NCBI GenBank assembly: GCA_964019425.1
Contig: OZ025793.1
Coordinates: 992,001 to 1,056,000, forward strand
Direction: 5' to 3'
Source of the DNA: Flectonema sp. DT1601
Taxonomy: Eukaryota; Euglenozoa; Diplonemea; Diplonemida; Diplonemidae
Length of the DNA stretch: 64,000 nucleotides
Positions 37,637-48,097 of this stretch are shown one piece after another; position 1 is the stretch's first letter, and each line of letters opens with the position of its first letter. Below the pieces are notes generated by a model. It made no database searches. It had not been told where the DNA came from and saw nothing but the letters and a program-made list of their open reading frames with translations. A program made the position numbers and the translations under genes.

Positions 37637-38935
37637 ATGCGAAGGCTAACAGTTGGAATTGCCATACCAGTTATATTCATGATGCCGCTGGTACTGTCTC
37701 TGTTTTGGATTAGAGAGAAGGATAATTTTGATGAAATATACTCGCAAGAATTGTCCTCAGTAAGCTTTAATTCAACTGCAGATAAGTACTTGTCTTTTGA
37801 GCCTTGGAACGGAGGTTGGAATAATAGGAGAATGTCACTAGAGATGGCCTTCTTGATTTGCTTCTTAACAAATAGAACATTAGTGTTACCACCAAAGAGC
37901 TCAGTACATCACATGGATGCTTCTAGTTACGAAGATTTTTTTAACATCTCAAAAATGATGAAATTCGTATCTGTTGTCAGGTGGTCTGACTACGAAGACA
38001 TGATTCTCTTAAAACGCAGTCGAAAGAGAAAGGTATCCTGCAAGTCACTTTATTCGACTAAAAACACTCTCGGATTTTGTCGTAGAATGAAAGCTGGCAG
38101 AGAAAGATCAGACGCACTTGTTAACTGGAATATTATCAATTCAGTTATTCAGATACCAGCAAACTGCACATCCAATCTGGCTACCCAAAAGGATATAAAA
38201 CTTTTTGCTCCTCGCTTCAATTCATCAAAATACTTGGGTAAAGCTTTTGAGGAGTTGGATATTCATTCTACTGTTCATTTTCCACAGAACTTGTTTGGTC
38301 TTTTTTATACGACTTTTTACTTTTCTGATCGATCTAAGAGGAAGGAAGCTTACAGAGTCGTACGAGACGGGATTCAATTTCGGTCATCTATTCAGTCATT
38401 GGCTAATCAAGTGGTTGATTCACTTGGAGGTCAGAAGTCCTACTCATGTCTTCACGTTAGAAGAGGTGATTTTAAAAAGTCTTATGGATACCTTGACGTA
38501 GGTAACATCGCCCTGAGAGTAAAAGAACAGCTTGCTTCAGTGACATACGTAGCATCTGATGACCTGTCGAAGACTTTTGCTAATGACCTTCAATCAATGT
38601 TAACAAACACAGTAATACGAACGAAATCAGATTTCTCATTTCTTTCAGTTTTTGTTGATCCGATCGAGTTGGGTGTCGTTGAGCAATTGATCTGCTCTCA
38701 AGCTGATATATTTATTGGTACTCGATTTTCAACATTCTCATCTTACATTACGAGACTAAGAGGTTATAATCCTAATATAACTAACAAGGAAATATATCTT
38801 CTTGATGAGCCATACAATACAAAACATCCAAAGAGGCTAAAGGAACATCCATACTCATGGAGACCGTTTACGGGGTATACCTGGTCACGTGAGTTTCACG
38901 AATCGTGGAACATTCCTCAATCTAAAATGGATTAG
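37637..38935 (+). CDS. GDP-fucose O-fucosyltransferase family protein (432 aa)
   Basis: Members transfer fucose from GDP-fucose to protein Ser/Thr in the ER or Golgi lumen. It is a type II membrane protein: a short basic N-terminus, a hydrophobic anchor at about residues 8-25, then a lumenal catalytic region. Family marks are FEPWNGGWNNRRMSLEMA (about 54-71; donor-loop equivalent of the GGxxNQR motif), SCLHVRRGDF (about 270-279; HxRRGDF is the family's nucleotide-sugar motif) and FIGTRFSTFSSYITRLRGY (about 359-377). Several N-x-S/T sites are consistent with lumenal exposure. It is intronless, and the ATG context is GTTCAATG. The acceptor substrate cannot be told from sequence; POFUT1, POFUT2 and plant-type O-FucT branches are all possible relatives. 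Confidence 0.85.
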   Translation: MRRLTVGIAIPVIFMMPLVLSLFWIREKDNFDEIYSQELSSVSFNSTADKYLSFEPWNGGWNNRRMSLEMAFLICFLTNRTLVLPPKSSVHHMDASSYEDFFNISKMMKFVSVVRWSDYEDMILLKRSRKRKVSCKSLYSTKNTLGFCRRMKAGRERSDALVNWNIINSVIQIPANCTSNLATQKDIKLFAPRFNSSKYLGKAFEELDIHSTVHFPQNLFGLFYTTFYFSDRSKRKEAYRVVRDGIQFRSSIQSLANQVVDSLGGQKSYSCLHVRRGDFKKSYGYLDVGNIALRVKEQLASVTYVASDDLSKTFANDLQSMLTNTVIRTKSDFSFLSVFVDPIELGVVEQLICSQADIFIGTRFSTFSSYITRLRGYNPNITNKEIYLLDEPYNTKHPKRLKEHPYSWRPFTGYTWSREFHESWNIPQSKMD

Positions 38936-39632
38936 TTTTTCCGTCACGAAAGTAACTCTTACTCAATGAGTTCCTTTTATTTGCCTTGAAAGGCTTTGGT
39001 TCATTTACAACTGTTCTTTTCTTTTGTGATTTGTTCCGTTTTTTCTTTTTTCTTCTGCTTCTTCTTCGCATCTTTTTATTGTCATAATACTATCGAATGG
39101 ATTAATTTTACGAGTGGGGTGGGAAATAATTGAAAAGCCATTCTCAGTGTGTGTGAGAAGATCTCACATTCAGGACTACTGAATCAGTTGTTTCCATGGT
39201 TGAATTCTAATATATATTTGTGTAGCCTGCTGGTATCGGAACACTTCGCTAGTACTAATAGTGTGTTATAATTTGCACCTCTGCTAAGCGTGTGACCAAA
39301 AAGTTTCTGTTTTTTTTTGCCACATTCTCGTTTGCAATATAATTGTGATACTGGTGGACCAGGTAAACAGTTGACACTAAGGATGATGGGGAAAAATAAT
39401 TTTTCCACATTATTATTATTATTATTTTTTTTTTTTGAAAAAAAAAAGATTTTATACCTCTTACGACGACAACAACGACAAAATTAGTCGTAAAATATGA
39501 AACAATAATATATTGTGGGGGTTGGTATTCCTTTTTAACCGGAATTTTAGACTCACACGAAAGTAAAACATTCTTGCCAATGAGGAAAGTATTAGTTCTC
39601 ATCTTATTAATCACTTACTGCAGCAATACAAT
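38936..39632. other. Intergenic spacer, 0.7 kb
   Basis: AT-rich with TTATTA and T-runs near 39410. CACTTACTGCAG ends at about 39622, just before the next ATG. No gene is supported on either strand. Confidence 0.65.
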
Positions 39633-40646
39633 ATGATATCTGATTCAAACGGTAAGAAGGTAGCATGGAGAAAGAAAAACAGATGTCTAAAAAACGACAC
39701 CGATAGAGAAACAGCCGTCAGACGTTTTGCTACAGCTTGCATAAGGTCTGAGCAAACATCAATAGCAGAAAGATGTCCTCAGGGTATCGTTTTAGAGAAT
39801 CTTGGTAGTGATACACCTCCACCTACGCCAGAAACAAACGCATTAACGTCACCTGGTGAAGTCGAAATTGACGGATGCAATGTATCAATCCAAGCAACCA
39901 TGACTACCCCATTAGTAGAAACCGCTGTTGACGCCTACGACATAGGTCAATTAGACTTCGAGGGAACGTTATTAGAAATATGTGCAAAACAAAAGCTCAA
40001 TGAGACGCTAATTACCAGGGAATGTGCTCGTGCCGATCGAGCTGAACAGGAATTACAGAGACTGAAGACTGTTTTATCAGAACATTCGTCGATGCTTGCT
40101 GTTAGTAATCAAACAGCAATACATGTCCTTCCAATTCAACAACAGATGGTTAAAACTTTTACGAGTGAAAAACAAAAAATCTTAGAAAAAATATCTGAAA
40201 TGGAATCACTATGCTTGGCTGTCTCAGCCGCAGGCAAGACAAAGAGCCCTGTGAATCAACCTGTTGGACAGCCTACGGTTGAGTTGAGAAATCATTTATA
40301 TGATGATAGAAATGTTGAACTTAGGGATTTTAAGAACTACTTATCACCGAGAAATATAAAAACTTTTAATGACATAAACATCAACGTTACAGCGAATCGA
40401 ACTTCTTTTGAAAAGAAACCATCGCAAGTTGCTTCTCCGAGACGTCCCTTATTATCAAGTCCCACAGAACTTTTACATCGAATGACACATCACCAGATAC
40501 CAGTTAGTAATAAACATGACTACAATAAGCATCAACAAACTACTTCTAAACAACTACTTTTAACACCTGAATTTGTATCAGCACATACATCTGCAAATAA
40601 ATTTAATCACCACTGGAGACTGAAAGCTTTCCCTGAAATGACATAG
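39633..40646 (+). CDS. Unrecognised basic protein with a short coiled coil (337 aa)
   Basis: I do not recognise it. Residues 1-35 are very basic (KKVAWRKKNRCLKNDTDRET). A Pro/Thr stretch (SDTPPPTPETN) follows at about 60, then a helical coiled coil at about 113-205. The C-terminal 130 residues are polar and look disordered, with PSQVASPRRPLLSSP and His/Gln-rich segments. There is no signal peptide, membrane segment or catalytic motif. The ATG lies 10 nt after TTACTGCAG. It is intronless, with the codon texture of its neighbours, and is flanked by genes on the same strand, so I take it as real. A cytoskeletal or scaffold role would be a guess. Confidence 0.65.
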   Translation: MISDSNGKKVAWRKKNRCLKNDTDRETAVRRFATACIRSEQTSIAERCPQGIVLENLGSDTPPPTPETNALTSPGEVEIDGCNVSIQATMTTPLVETAVDAYDIGQLDFEGTLLEICAKQKLNETLITRECARADRAEQELQRLKTVLSEHSSMLAVSNQTAIHVLPIQQQMVKTFTSEKQKILEKISEMESLCLAVSAAGKTKSPVNQPVGQPTVELRNHLYDDRNVELRDFKNYLSPRNIKTFNDININVTANRTSFEKKPSQVASPRRPLLSSPTELLHRMTHHQIPVSNKHDYNKHQQTTSKQLLLTPEFVSAHTSANKFNHHWRLKAFPEMT

Positions 40647-40859
40647 TAATGTAGCGGCGTTTTATTCTTAGATTTGTATACTTTTATTATTGTACCTGTA
40701 CTTTTTTTTTTTTTTTTTTTTTTTTGAGTTAGTTGGTTTTCAGAATTAGTAACATAATTTCAGATACACAAATTAATTGTCAGATAATTAGTTACGGAAA
40801 AAAAATGATCTAATCGCACTGCCTGTTTCAATTACTGCTGATTGACAACCATTATATAA

Positions 40860-40909
40860 TTTCTATTTCCAACCAGACCACTCCAACGTATTCCAAAACT
40901 CAAATCAAA
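40860..40909 (+). promoter_or_regulatory. Conserved 50-nt 5' leader of Cys-rich gene 1
   Basis: The sequence from TTCTATTTCCAACCAG to the ATG is identical to that before the second Cys-rich gene (42053-42102). TTTCCAACCAG could be an acceptor, leaving a leader of about 34 nt. Exact identity while the coding regions diverge suggests conversion or constraint. Confidence 0.6.
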
Positions 40910-41368
40910 ATGATGTTTCAATTGTTCGTTAGCGTCTTCGCCGTCGCAGTTGTGTCGGGTGCCTCTGCCAATGTGAACTGCAACGCAATCCACGACTCGC
41001 TTCCTTGTCTGCAAGCACACTGCACATACTCATTCATATCTAATGCTTGTTATAATAATACTATTCAGCATTCATGTGGTGAGATACCCGGGCGTGGTGT
41101 CCTTTGTTCAATGACGCAGAAATGTTGTGGAGGAAATGCGAGTCTAGACACAGCGAAGTGCGTCAACCCAGGTGAGTCTTGCTGCAGTGGACAGAGAAGC
41201 ACGGTAGTCTGTGCTGCGAGTGACACCTGCTGCACTTCGGGGAACAGCTATGGCGGAACTTGTTACAACATCAACACTGAAATCTGCTGCACTCCACCAA
41301 GCATGACTACTGGGTACCCATGGTACTGTCCTATTGGTAAGAGGTGTTCTTATGAGACCTGTATCTAA
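40910..41368 (+). CDS. Secreted Cys-rich protein, tandem copy 1 (152 aa)
   Basis: MMFQLFVSVFAVAVVSGASA is a signal peptide. The mature part has about 20 cysteines, many as CC pairs: KCCGG, ESCCSG, DTCCTSG, ICCTPPSM, with a final CPIGKRCSYETC. The pattern of CC pairs recalls granulin-like or small disulphide-rich secreted domains, but spacing does not match a family I can name. It is a tandem paralogue of 42103-42561 with the same length. Both keep N-glycosylation sites (CYNNTIQ) and the motif YPWxCPxGKxC. It is probably extracellular or in a secretory compartment. Confidence 0.8.
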   Translation: MMFQLFVSVFAVAVVSGASANVNCNAIHDSLPCLQAHCTYSFISNACYNNTIQHSCGEIPGRGVLCSMTQKCCGGNASLDTAKCVNPGESCCSGQRSTVVCAASDTCCTSGNSYGGTCYNINTEICCTPPSMTTGYPWYCPIGKRCSYETCI

Positions 41369-42052
41369 GATCGTGGTAGTATATTTTACACATCGTAATA
41401 ATTATTCCTCTCTCTCTCTCTTGTCACTTACCTGTGAAAGGTCTTCAAATGAATGTCGCAGCACCACTTTGTTCTGTTTCGCCCAGGGTGCTCCTTTTGT
41501 TTTGCCTGCCAAAGTTCTTATTTATTTCTGTTCCTCTTTAGACTAACACCTTTGAATAACTCGTGTTACTCGTTTGTGAGCATATCTCGAAGGCGAATGC
41601 AGCAACACCGACTTGCTCTGTTTCGCCCGTGGTGCTCCTTTAGTTTGTGCGTCGGAATTCTTATCCGCATCTTTTCTCAAATTAATTGAAATTCTATTCC
41701 TCTTTAATCCGATCCTTGGCGCCTGTGAGTAACTCTTGTTATTCGTTTTGGAGCCTTTTCTTCTGAGAATCGGAGGAAGCCAATTTGTTGATAGATGCAA
41801 AGCGTTTGTTTCATCTCGCGATACCTCCTCTCATCATTTCACATCAATTCCATCACCGGAGCATCTCGCAAAACCTGCTGATTGGTGATACGGTGGTTTG
41901 GTAACGTGAGTTATGTTTCTTTTATTGCATTGAACTTAGAACTCAAATTATAATTACTTACACTTCAGGTACCGCCAGCCAAGGTCGAGGGAGTTTGCAT
42001 TGGGTGTACTGTAGTTACTTATCATATTAAGTGTTGGTTCGCAGATCCATTA
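41369..42052. other. Spacer between the two Cys-rich paralogues
   Basis: It carries a short CT run near 41410 and a diverged tandem duplication (listed next). No gene is supported. Confidence 0.65.
41451..41753. repeat. Diverged tandem duplication, units of about 143-160 bp
   Basis: Unit 1 starts GAATGTCGCAGCACCACTTT at 41451 and unit 2 GAATGCAGCAACACCGACTT at 41594. Shared blocks in the same order are CTGTTTCGCCC-GTGGTGCTCCTTT, a TTATTC-TGTTCCTCTTTA-like block, and TGTGAGTAACTC-TGTTA-TCGTTT. Divergence is much higher than in the array at the left edge, so it is older. Confidence 0.7.
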
Positions 42053-42102
42053 TTTCTATTTCCAACCAGACCACTCCAACGTATTCCAAAACTCAAATCA
42101 AA
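42053..42102 (+). promoter_or_regulatory. Conserved 50-nt 5' leader of Cys-rich gene 2
   Basis: It is identical to 40860-40909 up to the ATG, and the identity continues about 32 nt into the coding region. An in-frame ATG at 42031 lies upstream of this leader and is not used in copy 1, so the start at 42103 is preferred. Confidence 0.6.
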
Positions 42103-42561
42103 ATGATGTTTCAATTGTTCGTTAGCGTCTTCGCCATCGCAGCTGTGTCGGGTGCCTCTGCCAATGTGAACTGCAGCACAATCCATGAGCCGGATGTTTG
42201 TACGAAATCAAACTGCACATACTCATACATGGCTAATGCTTGTTATAATAATACTATTCAGCATTCATGTGGTGAGGAAGCTGGACACGGTATCCTTTGT
42301 TCGATGAAGCAGAAATGTTGTGGAGGAGACTGGATTGAGGACACAGCGAAGTGCCTCAACCCAGGTGAGTCTTGCTGCAGTGGACTGAGACACACAACAG
42401 TCTGTGTTGTGGGTGACAGTTGTTGTTCCTCGGAAAGTAGCGTCTCAGGAACTTGTTACAACAAGAAGACAAGTGTCTGTTGTACTCCTCCATCCATGAG
42501 TGCAGCGTACCCATGGATTTGTCCTGCTGGTAAGAAGTGTGGTGATGAAACTTGTGTATAA
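42103..42561 (+). CDS. Secreted Cys-rich protein, tandem copy 2 (152 aa)
   Basis: This is a paralogue of 40910-41368 with the same length and the same signal peptide apart from AIAAV for AVAVV. All CC pairs align (KCCGG, ESCCSG, DSCCSS, VCCTPPSM) as does YPWICPAGKKC. The middle YNNTIQHSCGE block is the most conserved coding part. Differences cluster in loops between cysteines. The pair arose by local duplication; the shared leader implies shared expression. Confidence 0.8.
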   Translation: MMFQLFVSVFAIAAVSGASANVNCSTIHEPDVCTKSNCTYSYMANACYNNTIQHSCGEEAGHGILCSMKQKCCGGDWIEDTAKCLNPGESCCSGLRHTTVCVVGDSCCSSESSVSGTCYNKKTSVCCTPPSMSAAYPWICPAGKKCGDETCV

Positions 42562-43435
42562 GTATTTTGGATTGCTCTCTCATAGTCTCCATTAAGTATT
42601 CAGTTATGATAAAGTGTAGTAAGATTGACAAATGTCTCTTTAGCTACTGACCCTGAGTACTGTCCCTTCCCAATTGAGATGTATTTGTATTAGTATGAAT
42701 ATGCTTGATAGTAATCTCCCCCAACGTGGTGTTTGAATGACGTGTGTTTCTGAGAAAGTGTTGTCTCTGCGGAATTCTGTCGGTATTATACTGAAGATGT
42801 TCATGTGTTACGAATAGCATTCTAGTTTCAGATATTAATTATTTAATGTCTCACATGCTAGTTATCAATTATCGAAAAAAAAAAAAAAAAAAAACGTTTT
42901 AACGCAGAAAGTTTATCATTGCGCGTGAGCGTCTGTCAGTAGTCGCTTTTCATTATTTCCCTTTTTAGTAGACAAGTCGTACTTTATTTGAAACATTTAA
43001 GTTGATGAGTGCCGAGTGTTGCGCAATCCAGAACGTTGATGTCTAGACGCAGTCTTTGTTTCCTGTCAACTACTTGATAAGAGTAGAAGAGGATTCTTAT
43101 GTAAATTTCTCGACTGCAATTTTTTAAGTGACGGGGACTCTGACATAGTGTTCTACTTTCATGTTCTCCTCCTCTATTTTCCCACATCAATGCCACTGAC
43201 GGATTCACTCCGTTCTCACCGAAATACAAATATTGACGTGGTAGTGAATTGATCACGTGTGATTTTATTTTTTTATTTTTATTTTATTTAGTATTCCTCA
43301 TACGGTAAAATAGTTATTATTTCCTTTTTACAGGTACATTGCGAGTATAGTTTGATTTGCTTTTCTGATTCATTTTTATTTATTTATTTTTTAAAAAATT
43401 TCTTTTCCTATTAACAAAGGTTGCAAAAAAAAGAA
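42562..43435. other. Intergenic spacer, 0.9 kb
   Basis: AT-rich with one poly-A run near 42874. No gene supported on either strand. TTCCTATTAACAAAG precedes the PXK start by about 16 nt. Confidence 0.65.
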
Positions 43436-46018
43436 ATGTCAATTTCGTTTAACGACTTAGAAATCCGAGTGACGGATCCAACAAAAAACGATGACCATAT
43501 TATATATAAGATTTCCATAAGAGGTATGATTTTCCCCCCCAGCTTTTAATAATTCAGTTATCTAACAAAACGAAAAAAAAAAAAAAAAATAAACAAAACA
43601 GACGAATCCAGAGGACTCGTACTTCATTCTGTATATCGCAGATTTCGTCAGTTTGAAGAAGTCTTCAAAGCGCTGAAGGCAAAGAACCTTCAACCACCAC
43701 TACCTGACTTACCACCAAAGAAAACATTCGGAAAGTTTGATGCGAAATTTTTAGAAACCAGACGTAAGATACTAGAACAGTATTTAGGAAGAATAAAAGA
43801 AAACAAGTACTTAGTCAGAACTGTGGAGTTTAGATGTTTAATCGGATACGACGAAATGGAACGAAGGTTATTAGAGCAGACTAGATCTAAAAAGAAGAAG
43901 AAGAATCTTCCAAAAAAGATTCGCGTAGATCCCTCAGCCCATCCTGGATACCCTGTGAGAGTTCCTCAGGATGAGGATCTGACTCACTTACAAAGATATC
44001 TTCGTAATGCGGAGTTTTCGTTAGTTAAGCCGCTACCAAATCTTAGCCCAAATCCAACGAAGTCCCACTTTCTTGTTAAAGGAGGCGAAGAAACATTTGT
44101 TATGTCTGTCGGCATTCGTCGAATCGTCGGCATGGAAATCGTATCAGAAAAACATCGCCGTCGTTTTTCATCTTTTGTAACAAGTCTTAACGATACTAGC
44201 AGTCCTTTTATTCACTCGGCTGTTAGCGCTGATTTCGACCTGAATGCTGGTCGATCCTTCGTAGTCCGATCCCGAGTAAAACACGGATCCTTGAGAGACT
44301 ACATCAGCAATAAAGCAGAATGGAGCGATAAGGCAGAGACCAAAGCTGGAAGAAAGAAGGCCCCAATCAAAGACTCAGAAATTGCTTATTTTGGAAAACA
44401 AATTCTAATCGCTGCGCAGACTTTTGAAGAGAGTGGTATTCCATGTCCGCAATTGACTATTGGTATGCTGATTTTATGTTTCAATCTTTTGAAAAAAAAA
44501 AAAAAAAAAAAAAGAATGTCTTATTGTTGGACACTAAAAATAAAATAATAAAAAAAACAGGAAACATTCTCGTCGGCTCCAAGCAACTCATTCAAATCAG
44601 TGATTGGGAAGACATACTACTCGGACTAACAAAGCTTCCTATGCTCCATATGCCTGGTGACCTAAGTGAGAGAACGTCACCGTATTTGCTACAGGCTGGT
44701 GTAGTTCTTTTAGAAATGGCAAGGGGCGAAGATGTTCCCATTCGACTCAGAAGAATGATGATGGCATGTCAAGGTGACCTATTCAACACAGAAGTTAGCA
44801 TAGAACCTGAAGAAGGTTTGTTTTTATCAAATACTAAACCTTTAGTTATAACGTATCCTCAAATCAATATACAGTCAGAAAAAAAAAAACAAAAACAGAG
44901 GAATCAGAATTGCGTTTCGCCTTCCCAGTCGACTTCACTAAGATGAAACTTCCAAAAGGATTAGCAGAAGTTTTAAAAACAATATTCGACCCTGAGCAGT
45001 GTGTTGCCTTTGAAGATATTCTCGCAATGCCATTCTTCAGAAGTGTTAAATTCAAGGTATGCGATGTTCTTTATTATTACAATTCAGTTCAAGCAGTTGA
45101 ACATTATCTGTCGTATAACAATTACCCCAACAGGAGCCGATTAAGATGGCTGCCGACACCATCCCTCGTGTGAGAGTAAAATCGAAGGACTTGGAAGCCG
45201 TGAGGGAAGCAGCTGATAATTGGCACGCTCGTCTCGTAAAGGAACAGGAAGGTGAAGATGATGAACCTAGCAGTCCAAAAGAAAAGAAGCCAAAGAAGGA
45301 AAAAAGGAGCAAGAAGGGGGCAGCTTCTCCAAGTGGTGGGCCTCCACCGCCTCCACCTGGCGGCCCGCCTGGTGCGCCACCCCCACCTGGTGTTCCTGGT
45401 GCTCCGCCTCCACCGGGTGGTCCACCTGGTGTACCGCCACCACCTGGTGGCGCTCCTCCGCCTCCTGGTGGTATGCCTCCACCGCCACCTGGCGGAATGC
45501 CGCCGCCACCACCAGGCGGAATGCCGCCACCGCCACCTGGAGGAATGCCACCTCCACCGCCTGGTGGTATGCCGCCACCTCCACCGGGTGGTCCTCCACC
45601 AGTTCCGGGTGGTGGTCCGCCACCGGTGCCAGGCGCCCCTGGAGGTGCTCCCCCACCACCTGGAGGTCCACCGCCAGTGCCTGGTGGTGCCCCTCCTCGT
45701 CCACCAGGTGGAGCTCCTCCTCCACCACCTGGCGGTGCTCCTCCTCCACCACCTGGAGGTCCACCACCAGCTCCTGGTGGCGCTCCTCCTCCACCGCCAG
45801 GTGGTGCTCCACCTCCACCGCCACCGCCACCCGGTGGAAAAATGCCAGCTGGAACTCCTGCACCACAGGTATGTTTTTAGTTAAAGAAGACAGACTAATG
45901 TCTAATAAGCATTACCATCTTTATCATACAATAAATCAACATAATAAAACAGGACGGTAGGGGTGCCCTGTTAGACGCAATTCGAAAGGGTAATCACTTG
46001 ACATACAAGGGAGGCTAA
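43436..46018 (+). CDS. PXK: PXK-type protein: PX, pseudokinase, proline-rich region and WH2 (720 aa, five introns)
   Basis: PXK in animals binds endosomal phosphoinositides and actin and acts in receptor and lysosomal trafficking. Order here: PX (residues about 1-140; VYRRFRQFEEVF, LPDLPPKKTFGKF), a kinase-like region (about 190-455) ending in GNILVG...ISDWEDILLGL, then a Pro/Gly tract (about 505-695) and a WH2 actin-binding motif (GRGALLDAIRKGNHLTYK) in its own last exon. The kinase-like part has no VAIK lysine, no HRD (positions read PCPQLTIGNILV) and SDWED in place of DFG, so it is a pseudokinase, as PXK family members largely are. Introns 43524-43601, 44463-44560, 44816-44898, 45057-45133 and 45869-45952 all preserve frame. 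The proline tract is built of PPPPPGGM/A-type repeats and is much longer than in human PXK. Confidence 0.9.
45335..45850 (+). repeat. GC-rich coding repeat, PPPPPGG-type units
   Basis: It encodes about 170 residues of Pro and Gly with Ala, Met and Val, in units such as GGMPPPPP and GGAPPPPP. Base composition is far from the window average. Long open frames on the opposite strand and in other frames are caused by this bias and are not genes. Confidence 0.9.
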
Positions 46019-46461
46019 AGAAGGAATCCTTTCGGATAACTGGTATCAATAAGACAGAAGTATCTCCGATATTTTATTGGTGACGTACACGTAGTAGTTC
46101 TTTAAATAAGTACTAATAAAGCATTCTGGCATTGGTCAGGATTGGGCGTCAATGTTTCGCCGGTTTCTTTTTTTTTTTCTCTTCTCGGTTTTCTCTGCAA
46201 TCCTTTCCTTTCTTTAGTGATAAAATAGATGTTTGCAACGAATAAAGAAGCAAACAGGTTGAACAATCTAAGAATATTTTTGTATTTTACGCAACCAAAT
46301 CAATTAGACGAATCTCCAAAAACTCACGTAGAACGACGTATGCTGCTGTTCGTTTGTATTTTCTTTTAGTATCTATTGATTTCCACGCCCTTTTTAATTG
46401 ATTTGTGTAAGGGAGAATGATTTTACTTTTCCGTGTGACTGTATTCTTGTTATGAGTATTT

Positions 46462-46508
46462 GGTCCGTCGCAGTTATGACCATAAACTGACTGTCATCTT
46501 ACCTGATC
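46462..46508. repeat. Dispersed 48-nt motif, copy 1
   Basis: GGTCCGTCGCAGTTATGACC and following bases match 54730-54777 with about five substitutions and no gaps, ending in TCTTACCTGATC. Flanks are unrelated. Confidence 0.7.
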
Positions 46509-46630
46509 TGAGCTTCATATGTGTTTCACCTTCTCTCGGGTATGGGGCGCTCAACCTGTATTATGTGGCCCCCGAATCCCATTTTTTACAGCACGTATGG
46601 GATTTTTTACATCAGCAAGCATGTTTGGCC

Positions 46631-46660
46631 ATTTTAGTTTTAGCCAGTTTCAAGTTGCTT
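46631..46660. repeat. Dispersed 30-nt motif, copy 1
   Basis: ATTTTAGTTTTAGCCAGTTT plus AAGTTGCTT matches 48098-48127 with one substitution. TTTGGCC precedes both copies, with an 8-nt insertion in the second. Confidence 0.7.
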
Positions 46661-47574
46661 CAAAGTTACCTCCCAAAAAAAAAAAAAAAAAATGAATAAA
46701 TTTGTCAGAAAATATACTGTATGGATTGTAAGCAAACATCTGGTCGAGTGAATAAAAAGGAAAAAAAAAAAAAAGACAAAAGGGTTTTTTTTTGAGAAAG
46801 TTTCTAGGAATCTTACTTCTGATTTTATATTGAATTCAGTTGGCAACCAGAAAGAGAGAGAGAGAGAGTTTATCTTTTCTCATTTTATTATAAACTCTTC
46901 CGCTTGTGTTTTCTTTCTCCAATTAGTTTTCAGCTTTAATCGCGTTGTCATTTTGGGTTTATAAAAACTACTGACATCCTTTTTAGGTTGAATTCAGATA
47001 AGAAACGCATATGGTGCTCTTATTGTGTCTCACTCACAGAATTCAATTGGTACGATCTCGGCATCAAATAAGTCTCTGTTGGTATCCCCACATCGCTCAT
47101 AAGTCTCACGCTTTTTAAAAAAAACAAAAAAAAAAAAAAAAAACCCCTATCCTTTTTACGGTTGTTGATCCTCGTTATTTTTGTGAAAAAAAAATTTGGT
47201 GCTTAGTGAAGTGGAAAAATTCTTCTTCTTTTTTTCGTTTTTTTTTTTTTTTTTTTTTCCCTCGTCTTTTGAGTGGTTTTCTCCAGCCAAAATAGTATTT
47301 CTTTGCAAAAAAAAAAAAAAAACAGTATTGTAGGGATAAAGGAAATCAAGCGCGAAGGCGAAAATAATTATTACGACTTGTTATTCGTGGTAATGTGTTT
47401 TATTGTGATGTTTTCTTTCATTCTTTTTTTTTTTCCCCCCTTCTTTTTCTTGTTGTTATCGTTGTTGTTGATGTTGTTTGCTACGTAGTTTCAGTCAGGC
47501 ATTTATTTTTCTCTCAATTATTGTACGTATTATCCATTATTAAACATAACCTATGCTACAGAATTATTATTAAA

Positions 47575-47874
47575 ATGTCACAACGGGTTGTAGAAGAGCA
47601 ACTCCGCGTTCTCGAAGGTGATGTAAAGGAAAAGCGAAAGAGAAACAAGAGAGACACAACCTCTGGAGTCGTGAAGGTCTCAAAAAAGAATGACTGGGAA
47701 AGTGTAAAAAGTGAAGTAAACATGGAAGGCAGAATTGAGAAGTTAAAAAAGAAGCGAGACGTTGATAAACGAGTAAAACAGAACATTGAAACGTTAACAA
47801 AAGTAACAGTCTCTAAAGGAATCGTGCAAAGAGAAATGGCTGAAGCACTTGCCCTGTTGCAAGGTACGAAGTAG
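47575..47874 (+). CDS. Small basic helical protein (99 aa)
   Basis: I do not recognise it. It is highly charged (many K, R and E), with predicted helical or coiled-coil stretches VEEQLRVLEGDVKEKRKRNK and KVKQNIETLTKVT-like segments, and no signal peptide or membrane segment. The ATG at 47575 lies about 13 nt after ATGCTACAG. An open frame extends upstream of that acceptor but is hydrophobic and T-run derived, so I exclude it. The reading frame is free of the homopolymers that fill the flanks. A nucleic-acid or tubulin-associated role would be a guess. Confidence 0.65.
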   Translation: MSQRVVEEQLRVLEGDVKEKRKRNKRDTTSGVVKVSKKNDWESVKSEVNMEGRIEKLKKKRDVDKRVKQNIETLTKVTVSKGIVQREMAEALALLQGTK

Positions 47875-47914
47875 TCGCAACCCTCCTCTTTGCGCGGATT
47901 ATGTTATTTATAGC

Positions 47915-47937
47915 AACTGTGGCCTGAGCCACAAGTT
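47915..47937 (+). other. Hairpin downstream of the small basic gene
   Basis: AACT-GTGGC pairs with GCCAC-A-AGTT around the tetraloop CTGA, with a single bulged A. It lies 41 nt after the stop, so it may fold in the 3' UTR. Confidence 0.5.
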
Positions 47938-48097
47938 AATATGTCAAATCAAAGGTGAGTAGAAAAAAACTGTTTGACAATTGTAAAAGATTCTCCGTAA
48001 GAGTTTTTGCCTTGTTTACTTTTGCTTTAAAAGAAACCAAAAGAAAATACTCACCCATTGATTTTCTTATATTGCAACCAGGTTTGGCCGAACCCCT

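Larger units (their letters stand above)
46019..47574. other. Intergenic spacer, 1.55 kb, with two dispersed motifs
   Basis: It holds poly-A and poly-T runs near 46677, 46760, 47126 and 47240 and two short motifs found again elsewhere (listed separately). AATCCCAT and ATGGGATT at 46575-46604 form an 8-bp stem. CCTATGCTACAG ends at about 47561 before the next ATG. No gene supported. Confidence 0.65.

Noticed and set aside
45252-45884. Long frames of 199-210 residues, both strands, over the proline tract
   Set aside because: They arise from the compositional bias of the PPPPPGG coding repeat of PXK; the exon frame is fixed by splicing on both sides and by the WH2 exon.
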